A DNA stretch of 7,295 bases from Bacillota bacterium (lineage in GTDB: Bacteria > Bacillota > Clostridia > Acetivibrionales > JAFADI01), in assembly GCA_023424965.1 (NCBI GenBank), contig JAFADI010000081.1:1-7295 (forward strand). Direction: 5' to 3'. Numbering within the stretch: the first letter of the stretch is position 1; each line of letters opens with the position of its first letter. Of this stretch, positions 1 through 5,793 are shown piece by piece. The notes beneath the pieces are model-generated. The model searched no databases. It worked only from the letters and a program-made list of their open reading frames with translations, and was not told the DNA's origin. The translations under genes and the position numbers were made by a program.

Positions 1-83
1 GGCTTGAGGTCCACCTGGACACCGACGAGGGCAATGGGGCGGGGATAAAAAACGGTGAAATCCTTCTGATGGAAAAAGTCTGA
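1..83 (+). CDS. pduL: PduL-type phosphate propanoyl/acetyltransferase, C-terminal fragment
   Basis: Only the last 26 codons are present. The frame is open from the left edge (first full codon at base 3) and stops with TGA at 81-83. The peptide contains LEVHLDTDEGNGAGIKNGEI, which closely resembles the conserved C-terminal end of PduL enzymes (consensus near LEMHIDTDEANAAGLKNGD). PduL is the BMC-associated phosphotransacylase that converts acyl-CoA and phosphate to acyl phosphate and free CoA. It thereby recycles CoA inside the organelle and feeds acetate kinase. Its location directly before other BMC cargo genes supports the call. The Zn-binding histidines and any N-terminal targeting peptide lie outside the window, so activity cannot be judged. 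The next gene starts 22 bases downstream, consistent with one operon. Confidence 0.85.
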   Translation, partial: LEVHLDTDEGNGAGIKNGEILLMEKV

Positions 84-105
84 CGGCATTGACAGGGGTG
101 TATCA

Positions 106-783
106 ATGGAGCTTAAGCACTCACAGATAGAAGCTGCAGTAGAAAAAATCCTATGGAAAGTGGTTGGAAAGCTGGAGGCAGCCGGCCTGGCCGGATGGAA
201 AGGGGAGGGGAATACCGGAGAGGAACCCAATCCCATACTGGTGCTGATACCGCAAACGGCGACAAGTGTTCCAGAGATTTTGTGTTACATCTCCGGCAAA
301 AATCCGGGCCGCGGAATGACCCGGGCGGCAGGAGATACCTCTGGAAAGCTGAAAATATTTCAGGATTTACATCAATACGAAAAAGTCTATTGTGTCTCTC
401 CGGGGATGAAATTCCTTGAGGATATCAGCCTGGGAATTGATGAAGGGACGCTGGAAGGCGCGGTTATAAAAGCCCTGCTTTTGAAAAAGCAGGTCCATTT
501 GGTGGTGGATTACGAGGTGCAAGGCTTTTCCGCCGGTCCGCTTCTGAAGAAGGCCGGGAAACTGCTGGAGGCTGTCAAGGCCCAGGGAATAGAGGTTGAA
601 ACAATATGGGACGGGGAGGAAGGCAGAAAGCCTCAGCCGTCAAAAGAGAGAAGACTGGTCACCGAAGAAGATATTCAGACCCTGTGGAACAAAGGGATAA
701 AGCAGGTGAGCCAGAGCAAGGACTGCATCATAACCCCTCTTGCGAGAGATAAAGCCAATGAGCTGGACATTAAACTCCTATAA
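106..783 (+). CDS. Eut-operon-type BMC-associated protein of unknown function
   Basis: This 225-residue protein is probably of the family annotated as 'ethanolamine utilization protein' (the TIGR02536 type, recalled rather than searched), found in clostridial BMC operons with no assigned reaction. The start at ATG 106 is preceded by AGGGGTG at 94-100. Residues 1-27 (SQIEAAVEKILWKVVGKLEA) form a likely amphipathic helix like BMC encapsulation peptides, followed by a Gly/Glu-rich linker at about 28-42. Residues 43-168 look alpha/beta and Rossmann-like: strand PILVLIP (43-49), VYCVSPG (94-100) with the helix-forming LEGAVIKALLLKKQ, then VHLVVDYE (130-137). A charged linker at 169-182 leads to a C-terminal motif, LVTEEDI (184-190) and ITPLARD (209-215), which recurs in several BMC-associated proteins including the EutT type. 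No catalytic residues are recognisable. A cargo or flavoprotein-like role is possible but unproven. Confidence 0.7.
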   Translation: MELKHSQIEAAVEKILWKVVGKLEAAGLAGWKGEGNTGEEPNPILVLIPQTATSVPEILCYISGKNPGRGMTRAAGDTSGKLKIFQDLHQYEKVYCVSPGMKFLEDISLGIDEGTLEGAVIKALLLKKQVHLVVDYEVQGFSAGPLLKKAGKLLEAVKAQGIEVETIWDGEEGRKPQPSKERRLVTEEDIQTLWNKGIKQVSQSKDCIITPLARDKANELDIKLL

Positions 784-815
784 CGCTATGACGGGACGGA
801 AGGGTGCCTGGAATT

Positions 816-1106
816 ATGAATGTTTGCAGGGTAAAAGGCAATATTGTAAGTACCAACAAAAGTGAAAAGCTGCAAGGTATGAAGCTCATGGTGGTTGTCC
901 AGTTGGAAATGGACACGGGCAAGGAGACCGGAATTCCCACGGTTGCGATAGATACTGTCGGCGCGGGGGAAGGAGAGGTGGTGCTGGTGGTGGGAGGCAG
1001 CTCGGCAAGGCAGACCCCGGTAACCGAAAATAAGCCGGTGGATTCCGCCATCATCGCCATCATCGACTCAATAGAAATAGCCGGAGAAGTGGTTTTCCGC
1101 AAATAA
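816..1106 (+). CDS. BMC-P shell vertex protein (EutN/CcmL family), first copy
   Basis: The protein is 96 residues, normal for pentameric vertex proteins that cap the corners of the BMC shell. The opening, CRVKGNIVSTNKSEKLQGMKLMVV, fits the family pattern xVxGxVVxTxKxxxLxGxKLxVV. The middle AIDTVGAGEGEVVLVVGGSSAR fits the conserved D-x-x-GAG-x-G-(D/E)-x-V and GSSAR segment, and the end SAIIAIIDSIE matches the usual terminal strand (A-I-I-x-I-I-D). I chose ATG 816 because it places the conserved strand at the usual distance from the N-terminus. An in-frame GTG at 804 would add MPGI but overlaps the GGAAGG stretch that would serve as ribosome binding site. It differs clearly from the two other BMC-P genes at 4862 and 5475, so a shell could mix vertex types. 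Confidence 0.9.
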   Translation: MNVCRVKGNIVSTNKSEKLQGMKLMVVVQLEMDTGKETGIPTVAIDTVGAGEGEVVLVVGGSSARQTPVTENKPVDSAIIAIIDSIEIAGEVVFRK

Positions 1107-1156
1107 GAAATAGAGAGAATTTAGACATCGATCAAACACAGAAGTGAGGTATCCCT

Positions 1157-2578
1157 ATGAACCTGTCTGAAAAGGTTATTGAAGAAATCATCCTCGAGGT
1201 ATCCAAAAAGCTTGGACAAAACCGGCAGGCATACGCTTCCCCGGATAAGTATGCGGGCTGCCTGGGCTGCTTTGACCGGATTGAAGATGCCATATCCGCC
1301 GCAAAGCAGGCCTATGAGAAGCTGTCGGAGATGACACTGGCCCAGAGGGGCAAAATTATTGAAGCCATGCGTGAGGCAGCCGCGGGAAATGCAAGACGGC
1401 TGGCTGAGATGGCCCATGATGAAACAGGCTTCGGCAGGGTGGAAGACAAAATACTGAAGAACATTCTGGCGGCAGAAAAAACTCCGGGTATTGAAGACCT
1501 GGTGTCAAAAACCTTCACGGGAGATTACGGACTGACCCTTGTGGAAGGCGCACCTTATGGCGTCATCGGAGCTATCACGCCGTCCACCAATCCGCCTTCA
1601 ACGGTCATCAACAACAGCATCAGTATGGTATCGGCCGGCAATGCGGTAGTCTTCAACCCTCATCCCGCGGCCAAAAAGGTTTCTCTTGAAGCCATAAGGA
1701 TACTCAATGAAGCGATCATAAATGCCGGGGGCCCGGAAAACCTGCTTTGCTCCGTCAAAAACCCGACACTTGAATCCAGCCGGGTGATCATGGAGCACAG
1801 GGACATACGGATTCTGGCGGTTACAGGCGGTGAAGCGGTGGTCCATGTGGCCATGAAGAGCGGTAAGAAGGTAATTGCCGCAGGCCCGGGAAACCCTCCC
1901 GTGATTGTAGACAACACTGCAGATATCCCGAAGGCCGCTTCCGACATAGTCAAGGGAGCAAGCTTTGACAACAACGTACTCTGCATAGCCGAGAAAGAGG
2001 TATTCGTTTTCAGGGAAGTGGCGGACCGCCTGATGGATGAGATGCTTAAAAACAATGCCTATAAGATCGACGGCCCCGATATAGAGAAAGTGATGGCAGC
2101 GGTTTTTGAAAGGGACAAGAACGGAAAAACGGTCATCAACAAGAATTATGTGGGAAAAAATGCAAGTTACATACTGCAGCAAAGCGGAATTCCCGTTGAC
2201 AGGGATTACAGGGTCATCCTTGCGGAGGTCAATTCCAGGCATCCCTTTGTGACCACCGAAATGCTGATGCCGGTTTTGCCGGTGGTACGGGTCAGCGGCC
2301 TCGAAGAAGCCATTCAAAAGGCCATCGAGGCGGAAAACGGCTGCAAGCACACCGCCATCATGCATTCACAGAATGTATCCAATCTCACAAAGGCGGCAAG
2401 GGCGCTGGACACAACCATATTCGTGAAAAATGCTCCGTCTTATGCCGGCCTGGGCTTTGAAGGGGAGGGCTACACCACCCTTACCATCGCCACACCGACG
2501 GGGGAAGGACTGACATCCGCCAGGAGCTTCGTAAGGTACAGGCGGTGTACCCTGGCAGATTCCTTCCGTATTGTCTGA
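1157..2578 (+). CDS. CoA-acylating aldehyde dehydrogenase (PduP/EutE family), BMC cargo
   Basis: This 473-residue enzyme (family usually about 460-470) oxidises an aldehyde to acyl-CoA with NAD+ and CoA. In this operon the likely substrate is acetaldehyde from DeoC. Residues 1-20 (MNLSEKVIEEIILEVSKKLG) form an amphipathic encapsulation-peptide-like helix, then a linker to about residue 38 with an unusual CLGC (35-38). The catalytic domain follows from FDRIEDAISAAK. Visible motifs are TPSTNPPST (141-149, cofactor-binding region), VTGGEAVV (222-229), AAGPGNPPV (241-249) and the nucleophile Cys276 in FDNNVLCIAEKEV. ATG 1157 is preceded by GAAGTGAGGT at 1141-1150. It lies 50 bases after the BMC-P gene and 77 bases before the PduS-like gene. 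Sequence alone does not separate propionaldehyde-type (PduP) from acetaldehyde-type (EutE) enzymes, so no symbol is given. Confidence 0.95.
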   Translation: MNLSEKVIEEIILEVSKKLGQNRQAYASPDKYAGCLGCFDRIEDAISAAKQAYEKLSEMTLAQRGKIIEAMREAAAGNARRLAEMAHDETGFGRVEDKILKNILAAEKTPGIEDLVSKTFTGDYGLTLVEGAPYGVIGAITPSTNPPSTVINNSISMVSAGNAVVFNPHPAAKKVSLEAIRILNEAIINAGGPENLLCSVKNPTLESSRVIMEHRDIRILAVTGGEAVVHVAMKSGKKVIAAGPGNPPVIVDNTADIPKAASDIVKGASFDNNVLCIAEKEVFVFREVADRLMDEMLKNNAYKIDGPDIEKVMAAVFERDKNGKTVINKNYVGKNASYILQQSGIPVDRDYRVILAEVNSRHPFVTTEMLMPVLPVVRVSGLEEAIQKAIEAENGCKHTAIMHSQNVSNLTKAARALDTTIFVKNAPSYAGLGFEGEGYTTLTIATPTGEGLTSARSFVRYRRCTLADSFRIV

Positions 2579-2655
2579 AAAATGTGGTAAGCCTCGGATT
2601 ACTGCGTTGCACCTGGGACTCAAAGTACTATCAGAATTCATACTAGGAGCTAGCC

Positions 2656-3984
2656 ATGTTATTTAAATCGTATCTGCAAATGATCACCGATGCAGGCGTC
2701 GTAGGCGCCGGCGGGGCAGGCTTTCCAACACATATAAAAATAGACAATGCCGCTGGGACGGTCATTGCCAACGGCGCGGAGTGCGAGCCTTTACTGCGGG
2801 TGGACCGGCAAATCATGGAGGTGTATCCCGAAAAGGTACTGGAGGGCCTGAGAATTGTAATGAAGGTTTCCAATGCCAGAAGAGGAGTACTATGCCTCAA
2901 GGAAAAGTATCACAAGGCAGCCGGCAGGCTTAATGAGGTCCTTGCAAATTATAAAAACATTGAAATATTCCAGGTGGGCAACTATTATCCTGCCGGAGAC
3001 GAGCAGCAGCTGGTCTATGAGGTGACCGGCAAAGTGATTCCCGTGGGTGGCCTGCCGATAGATGCCGGCGTGATTGTCAGCAATGTCAGCACCCTGGTAA
3101 ATATTACAGATGCGGTGAATAACATTCCTGTAACCCATAAGTTCGTTACGGTAACAGGCGAAGTAAAGAGACCTGTTACACTCAATGTGCCCATAGGAAT
3201 GTCCGTAAGGGAATTGGTTGAAATGGCCGGAGGCCCGGAAAAAAGTGACGAATATGCCCTGGTATTGGGCGGGCCCGCAATGGGCAAGGTTGAGAGGGAT
3301 TGGGATGTACCTGTTACAAAGACTCTTGGGGGAGTCATCCTCCTGCCGTCGGAGCATCCGTTAATTTTAAAGAAAACCTCTTCGGGTGATAGGGACTATA
3401 AGCTTGCCAGGTCCGTGTGCTGCCAGTGCAATTACTGTACCCAGCTTTGCCCCAGAAATGCTTTGGGACTTGGTGTCAAACCTCATAAGGCCATGAGGTC
3501 CCTGGGCTATGGCGATGGGGCAGCCCTGGGAGATATAAATGCGGTGTTTTCCTGCTGCGAATGCGGCTTGTGCTCCTATTATGCATGCAACATGGGCTTG
3601 TCCCCGGGCAAGATTGTGGGCATGATGAAAAGCTCCTTTATCCGGAAGGGGGTAAGGCCGGAAAAAATTATACCGGAAGGGGTGAGTCCGGCCAGGGAAT
3701 TTGCCAAGGTGCCCACCCACAGATTTCTGGAGAGGCTGGGGTTGAGCAAATACGATGTAGAGGCCCCCATGTCCCCGGAGGGACCGATGCCTCAGAGCGT
3801 TAAAATCCCACTGAAGCAGCATATCGGCGCACCTGCGGTTCCTGCCGTCAAAACGGGAGAAGCAGTAGCAAAAGGCGGCCTGATAGGAAGGCTGCAGGAG
3901 GGAAAGCCCTGTGCCAATGTGCACGCAAGCATTGCAGGTGTTATCACACGGGTGACAGCCGAGTTTATTGAAATCAAAGGGTAG
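2656..3984 (+). CDS. pduS: PduS-like RnfC-family NADH-oxidising iron-sulfur flavoprotein
   Basis: The protein has 442 residues, close to PduS. PduS is an FMN and [4Fe-4S] protein of BMCs that oxidises NADH and passes electrons on, originally linked to cobalamin reduction. The N-terminus has the glycine-rich VVGAGGAGFPTHIK (15-28) and NGAECEPLL (39-47), the RnfC/NuoF-type nucleotide and flavin region. A SLBB-like section lies around 160-210. Two ferredoxin-type clusters follow: C255-x2-C258-x2-C261-x3-C265 and C300-x2-C303-x2-C306-x4-C311. The C-terminal 385-442 resembles the RnfC barrel-sandwich domain (GAPAVPAVKTGEAVAKGG, then SIAGVITRV). ATG 2656 has AGGAG at 2645-2649. Its stop is 18 bases before the PduT-like gene, and PduS and PduT are known partners. 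With no B12-dependent enzyme in view, NADH reoxidation with electron export is the more likely role. Confidence 0.92.
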   Translation: MLFKSYLQMITDAGVVGAGGAGFPTHIKIDNAAGTVIANGAECEPLLRVDRQIMEVYPEKVLEGLRIVMKVSNARRGVLCLKEKYHKAAGRLNEVLANYKNIEIFQVGNYYPAGDEQQLVYEVTGKVIPVGGLPIDAGVIVSNVSTLVNITDAVNNIPVTHKFVTVTGEVKRPVTLNVPIGMSVRELVEMAGGPEKSDEYALVLGGPAMGKVERDWDVPVTKTLGGVILLPSEHPLILKKTSSGDRDYKLARSVCCQCNYCTQLCPRNALGLGVKPHKAMRSLGYGDGAALGDINAVFSCCECGLCSYYACNMGLSPGKIVGMMKSSFIRKGVRPEKIIPEGVSPAREFAKVPTHRFLERLGLSKYDVEAPMSPEGPMPQSVKIPLKQHIGAPAVPAVKTGEAVAKGGLIGRLQEGKPCANVHASIAGVITRVTAEFIEIKG

Positions 3985-4002
3985 GATAGGGGGAAAGGTC
4001 AA

Positions 4003-4548
4003 GTGGATGCGCTTGGAATGATCGAGGTTAACAGTATCGCAGTGGGGATTGAAGTGGGAGACGTTATGCTAAAGACTGCGGGAGTGGAGCTGGCAAGTGC
4101 CCAGCCCGTCTGCTGCGGCAAATACATCCTCATGGTCCGGGGGGGTGTGGCGGAGGTGAAAAGCTCCGTTGAGGCAGGGCTGGAGATAGCGAAAGAGTGT
4201 CTTGTGGACAGCCTGGTAATCCCGAATGTGCACCGGCAGGTATTTTCCGCCTTATCCTGTGCTACGGAAGTTCAAGGAAGCGGAGCCATAGGAGTTATCG
4301 AGACATTTTCGTTGACTGCGTCTATTTTGGCGTCGGATGCTGCGGTGAAAGCGGCTGATGTCGATTTAATAGAAATCAGGCTGGGAAGGGGACTGGGTGG
4401 AAAATCCTTTGTAGTGCTTACCGGCGATGTGAGCGCCGTACGTTTCGCCATCGAAGCTGCGGCAGGGAACCGGCAAAGTGAAGGCATGATTGCAAGAACA
4501 ACGGTAATTCCATCTCCCGGCCCGGAGCTGATGAGGGCCTTATTATAA
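4003..4548 (+). CDS. pduT: PduT-like BMC-T shell trimer, candidate [4Fe-4S] pore protein
   Basis: This 181-residue protein has two BMC domains, about 1-85 (ALGMIEVNSIAVGIEVGD) and 94-181 (AIGVIETFSLTASILASDAAVKAADV). It would form a pseudohexameric trimer tile. Its length is near PduT (about 184). The first domain carries PVCCGKYILMV with Cys37 and Cys38. In Citrobacter PduT, Cys38 from each subunit ligates one central [4Fe-4S] cluster, and the match in position and context (C-x-GKY) supports the same here. The doubled cysteine makes the exact ligand uncertain. The second domain has GLGGKSFVVLTGDVSAV at the equivalent pore position, without cysteine. The start is GTG 4003, preceded by GGGGGAAAGG at 3989-3998. 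The upstream neighbour is the PduS-like protein, the expected electron partner. The protein could move electrons across the shell. Confidence 0.92.
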   Translation: MDALGMIEVNSIAVGIEVGDVMLKTAGVELASAQPVCCGKYILMVRGGVAEVKSSVEAGLEIAKECLVDSLVIPNVHRQVFSALSCATEVQGSGAIGVIETFSLTASILASDAAVKAADVDLIEIRLGRGLGGKSFVVLTGDVSAVRFAIEAAAGNRQSEGMIARTTVIPSPGPELMRALL

Positions 4549-4555
4549 AAATGAG

Positions 4556-4560
4556 AGGGG
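4556..4560 (+). promoter_or_regulatory. Ribosome binding site deciding the first BMC-H start
   Basis: AGGGG lies 8 bases before ATG 4569. The leader AGGGGTAATTCAA is nearly the same as that of the second BMC-H gene (AGGGGTAGTTCA, 5157-5168). This supports both start choices and shows that the duplication included the translation start region. Confidence 0.75.
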
Positions 4561-4568
4561 TAATTCAA

Positions 4569-4841
4569 ATGGAAAGAGAAGCATTGGGTTTGATTGAAAC
4601 AAAAGGACTGATCGCAGCCATCGAAGCTGCGGATGCCATGGCCAAGGCGGCAAATGTGAAGCTCATCGGCAAGGAAACGGTAGGAAGCGCTTTTGTCACT
4701 GTCATGGTGAGAGGGGATGTAGGTGCGGTCAAGGCAGCGACGGAAGCGGGAGCTGCGGCGGCAAAAAGAGTGGGCGAGCTCATATCCGTGCATGTTATTC
4801 CGAGGCCCCATGGCGATGTTGAAGGGATACTTCCAAGATAG
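4569..4841 (+). CDS. BMC-H shell hexamer protein (PduA/CcmK-like), first copy
   Basis: This single-BMC-domain protein of 90 residues forms hexagonal facet tiles of the shell. The sequence ALGLIETKGLIAAIEAADAMAKAANV followed by LIGKETVGSAFVTVMVRGDVGAVKAATEAG is typical for the family. The pore loop reads VGSA (38-41), where PduA-type hexamers usually have GSG. The C-terminus VHVIPRPHGDVEGILP is the standard ending. I chose ATG 4569 because AGGGG at 4556-4560 sits 8 bases upstream and the protein then begins in the family-typical way; an in-frame ATG at 4551 would put the ribosome binding site inside the gene. The protein is about 77% identical (69 of 90 by hand count) to the second BMC-H gene at 5169. 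It follows the BMC-T gene by 20 bases. Confidence 0.96.
   Translation: MEREALGLIETKGLIAAIEAADAMAKAANVKLIGKETVGSAFVTVMVRGDVGAVKAATEAGAAAAKRVGELISVHVIPRPHGDVEGILPR
4620..4641 (+). repeat. 22-base exact repeat shared by the two BMC-H genes, copy 1
   Basis: Bases 4620-4641 (beginning ATCGAAGCTGCGG) are identical to 5220-5241, exactly 600 bases downstream. Both encode the IEAADAM part of the first BMC helix. The first 13 bases also recur in the second domain of the BMC-T gene around 4451-4463. This is coding sequence kept similar by paralogy, and a possible substrate for recombination between shell genes. Confidence 0.85.
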
Positions 4842-4861
4842 TATGAAGTGGTGGTGGAAGA

Positions 4862-5149
4862 ATGTATACCGGTAAGGTCATTGGTTCTGTTGTTGCTACG
4901 GTTAAAGATGAAGCCTTGATAGGAATCAAGCTTCTGGTGGTGCAGGTTTACGAGAACGGGATTGCCGGAAGGCGGATTGTGGCTGCCGATGCTGCAGGGA
5001 CTGCGGGACAGGGGGACTTTGTCTACCTGATCGGCAGCAGGGAAGCCGGGATGGCCCTCGGTAAAGGACTGATGCCGGTAGATGCCGGAATTGTGGGGTT
5101 TATCGATGAATACAACGTCGGGAAAGAATACAAGGAAAAAGAAGGTTAA
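4862..5149 (+). CDS. BMC-P shell vertex protein (EutN/CcmL family), second copy
   Basis: The protein has 95 residues, full family length. It begins GKVIGSVVATVKDEALIGIKLLVVQ, an almost textbook BMC-P opening. It continues with AADAAGTAGQGDFVYLIGSREAG (the D-x-x-GAG-x-GD-x-V-x-x-x-GS region, here GTAGQGD) and ends with DAGIVGFID before a Lys/Glu-rich tail (GKEYKEKEG). It would form pentamers at shell vertices. ATG 4862 follows a purine-rich GTGGTGGAAGA stretch at 4850-4860. It lies between the two BMC-H genes, with gaps of 20 bases before and 19 after. The GSSAR element seen in the first BMC-P is changed to GSREAG, so the interface or pore may differ. Confidence 0.93.
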   Translation: MYTGKVIGSVVATVKDEALIGIKLLVVQVYENGIAGRRIVAADAAGTAGQGDFVYLIGSREAGMALGKGLMPVDAGIVGFIDEYNVGKEYKEKEG

Positions 5150-5156
5150 TGAAGAA

Positions 5157-5161
5157 AGGGG
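5157..5161 (+). promoter_or_regulatory. Ribosome binding site deciding the second BMC-H start
   Basis: AGGGG lies 7 bases before ATG 5169, in a leader that matches that of the first BMC-H gene. It rules out the longer in-frame starts inside the preceding BMC-P gene. Confidence 0.75.
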
Positions 5162-5168
5162 TAGTTCA

Positions 5169-5453
5169 ATGGATAAGGAAGCTTTGGGAATGGTGGAGGT
5201 CAAAGGGCTGGTAGCGGCGATCGAAGCTGCGGATGCCATGGTTAAGGCAGCCAATGTGAGACTGGTGGGAAAAGAAAAAGTGGGCAGTGCGATTGTTACA
5301 ATATTGGTAAGAGGGGACGTAGGTGCCGTAAAAGCATCCACAGAGGCGGGAGCAGTGGCGGCAAAAAGGCTGGGTGAGCTCCTGGGAGTGCATGTAATAC
5401 CCAGGCCCCATGATGATGTCGAGGCCATCCTGCCAAAAGCAGGCGACAAATAA
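5169..5453 (+). CDS. BMC-H shell hexamer protein (PduA/CcmK-like), second copy
   Basis: This 94-residue paralogue of the BMC-H at 4569 has the same domain layout: ALGMVEVKGLVAAIEAADAM, pore loop VGSA in the same place, RGDVGAVKASTEAG, and ending VHVIPRPHDDVEAILP plus a short extra tail (KAGDK). Most differences from the first copy are conservative (I/V, L/M, K/R). Pore-flanking changes are T37 to K and F42 to I, which alter charge and bulk beside the pore. ATG 5169 is chosen because AGGGG at 5157-5161 lies 7 bases upstream and that leader also resembles the first copy's leader; starts further upstream overlap the BMC-P gene and add a non-family sequence. The two would probably co-assemble in facets. 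Confidence 0.96.
   Translation: MDKEALGMVEVKGLVAAIEAADAMVKAANVRLVGKEKVGSAIVTILVRGDVGAVKASTEAGAVAAKRLGELLGVHVIPRPHDDVEAILPKAGDK
5220..5241 (+). repeat. 22-base exact repeat shared by the two BMC-H genes, copy 2
   Basis: This is the second copy of the exact repeat at 4620-4641, in the same reading frame of the paralogous BMC-H gene. Confidence 0.85.
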
Positions 5454-5474
5454 GCAGGGACGGGAGCGGTTATC

Positions 5475-5774
5475 GTGAAAATGGCGAGAGTGGTGGGCCA
5501 TGTGGTATCCACAATTAAAGAGAGGTCCCATGAAGGATTGAAGCTGATGATTGTGGAGCCTGTGGACGGCTCCGGCAGGGTCTGCGGGAAGCATCAGATC
5601 GCGGTTGATGCCGCCTGCGCCGGCGAAGGGGATTACGTCCTGCTGCTGGAGGACGGTGGCGGAGCGAGAATGGTGACCGGTGACAGTGAAGCCATTATTG
5701 ATGCCGTTATTGTCGGTGTGCTGGATAAACTCCCGGAAGAAAAGGAAATTAATTTGCGAACAACTATAAAATAA
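5475..5774 (+). CDS. BMC-P shell vertex protein (EutN/CcmL family), third copy
   Basis: The protein has 99 residues. Its opening, ARVVGHVVSTIKERSHEGLKLMIVEP, is typical of EutN/CcmL vertex proteins. The core AVDAACAGEGDYVLLLEDGGGAR carries the D-x-x-x-AGEGD-x-V signature with GGGAR in place of GSSAR, and DAVIVGVLDKL forms the final strand before a charged tail. GTG 5475 is preferred as start because GGGACGGGAG at 5458-5467 is 7 bases upstream; the ATG at 5481 would be 13 bases away and loses only two residues. It follows the second BMC-H by 21 bases and precedes deoC by 19 bases. It is the third BMC-P in the window and clearly diverged from the other two. Confidence 0.93.
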   Translation: MKMARVVGHVVSTIKERSHEGLKLMIVEPVDGSGRVCGKHQIAVDAACAGEGDYVLLLEDGGGARMVTGDSEAIIDAVIVGVLDKLPEEKEINLRTTIK

Positions 5775-5793
5775 CTGAAAGACGGTGACGGGT

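Noticed and set aside
1598..2365. Long open frame (255 codons) on the minus strand inside the aldehyde dehydrogenase gene
   Set aside because: It is fully antisense to a gene with clear family motifs, and its translation (His/Tyr/Arg-rich, no recognisable domain) looks like a codon-bias shadow.
2579..2655. Possible promoter or riboswitch in the 77-base gap before the PduS-like gene
   Set aside because: I found no convincing -35/-10 pair, no cobalamin-type box and no stable stem; only the ribosome binding site AGGAG is clear.
4551..4568. Upstream ATG 4551 as start of the first BMC-H
   Set aside because: It would place the AGGGG ribosome binding site inside the gene and add residues not seen in the family; ATG 4569 fits both signals.
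4620..5241. Repeats at 4620 and 5220 as a mobile element or attachment site
   Set aside because: They are in-frame coding sequence of paralogous shell genes, and no integrase, transposase or terminal repeats are present.
4565..5512. Minus-strand open frame of 315 codons across the BMC-H and BMC-P genes
   Set aside because: It is antisense to three genes with obvious shell signatures. Its internal repeats merely mirror the duplicated BMC-H genes.
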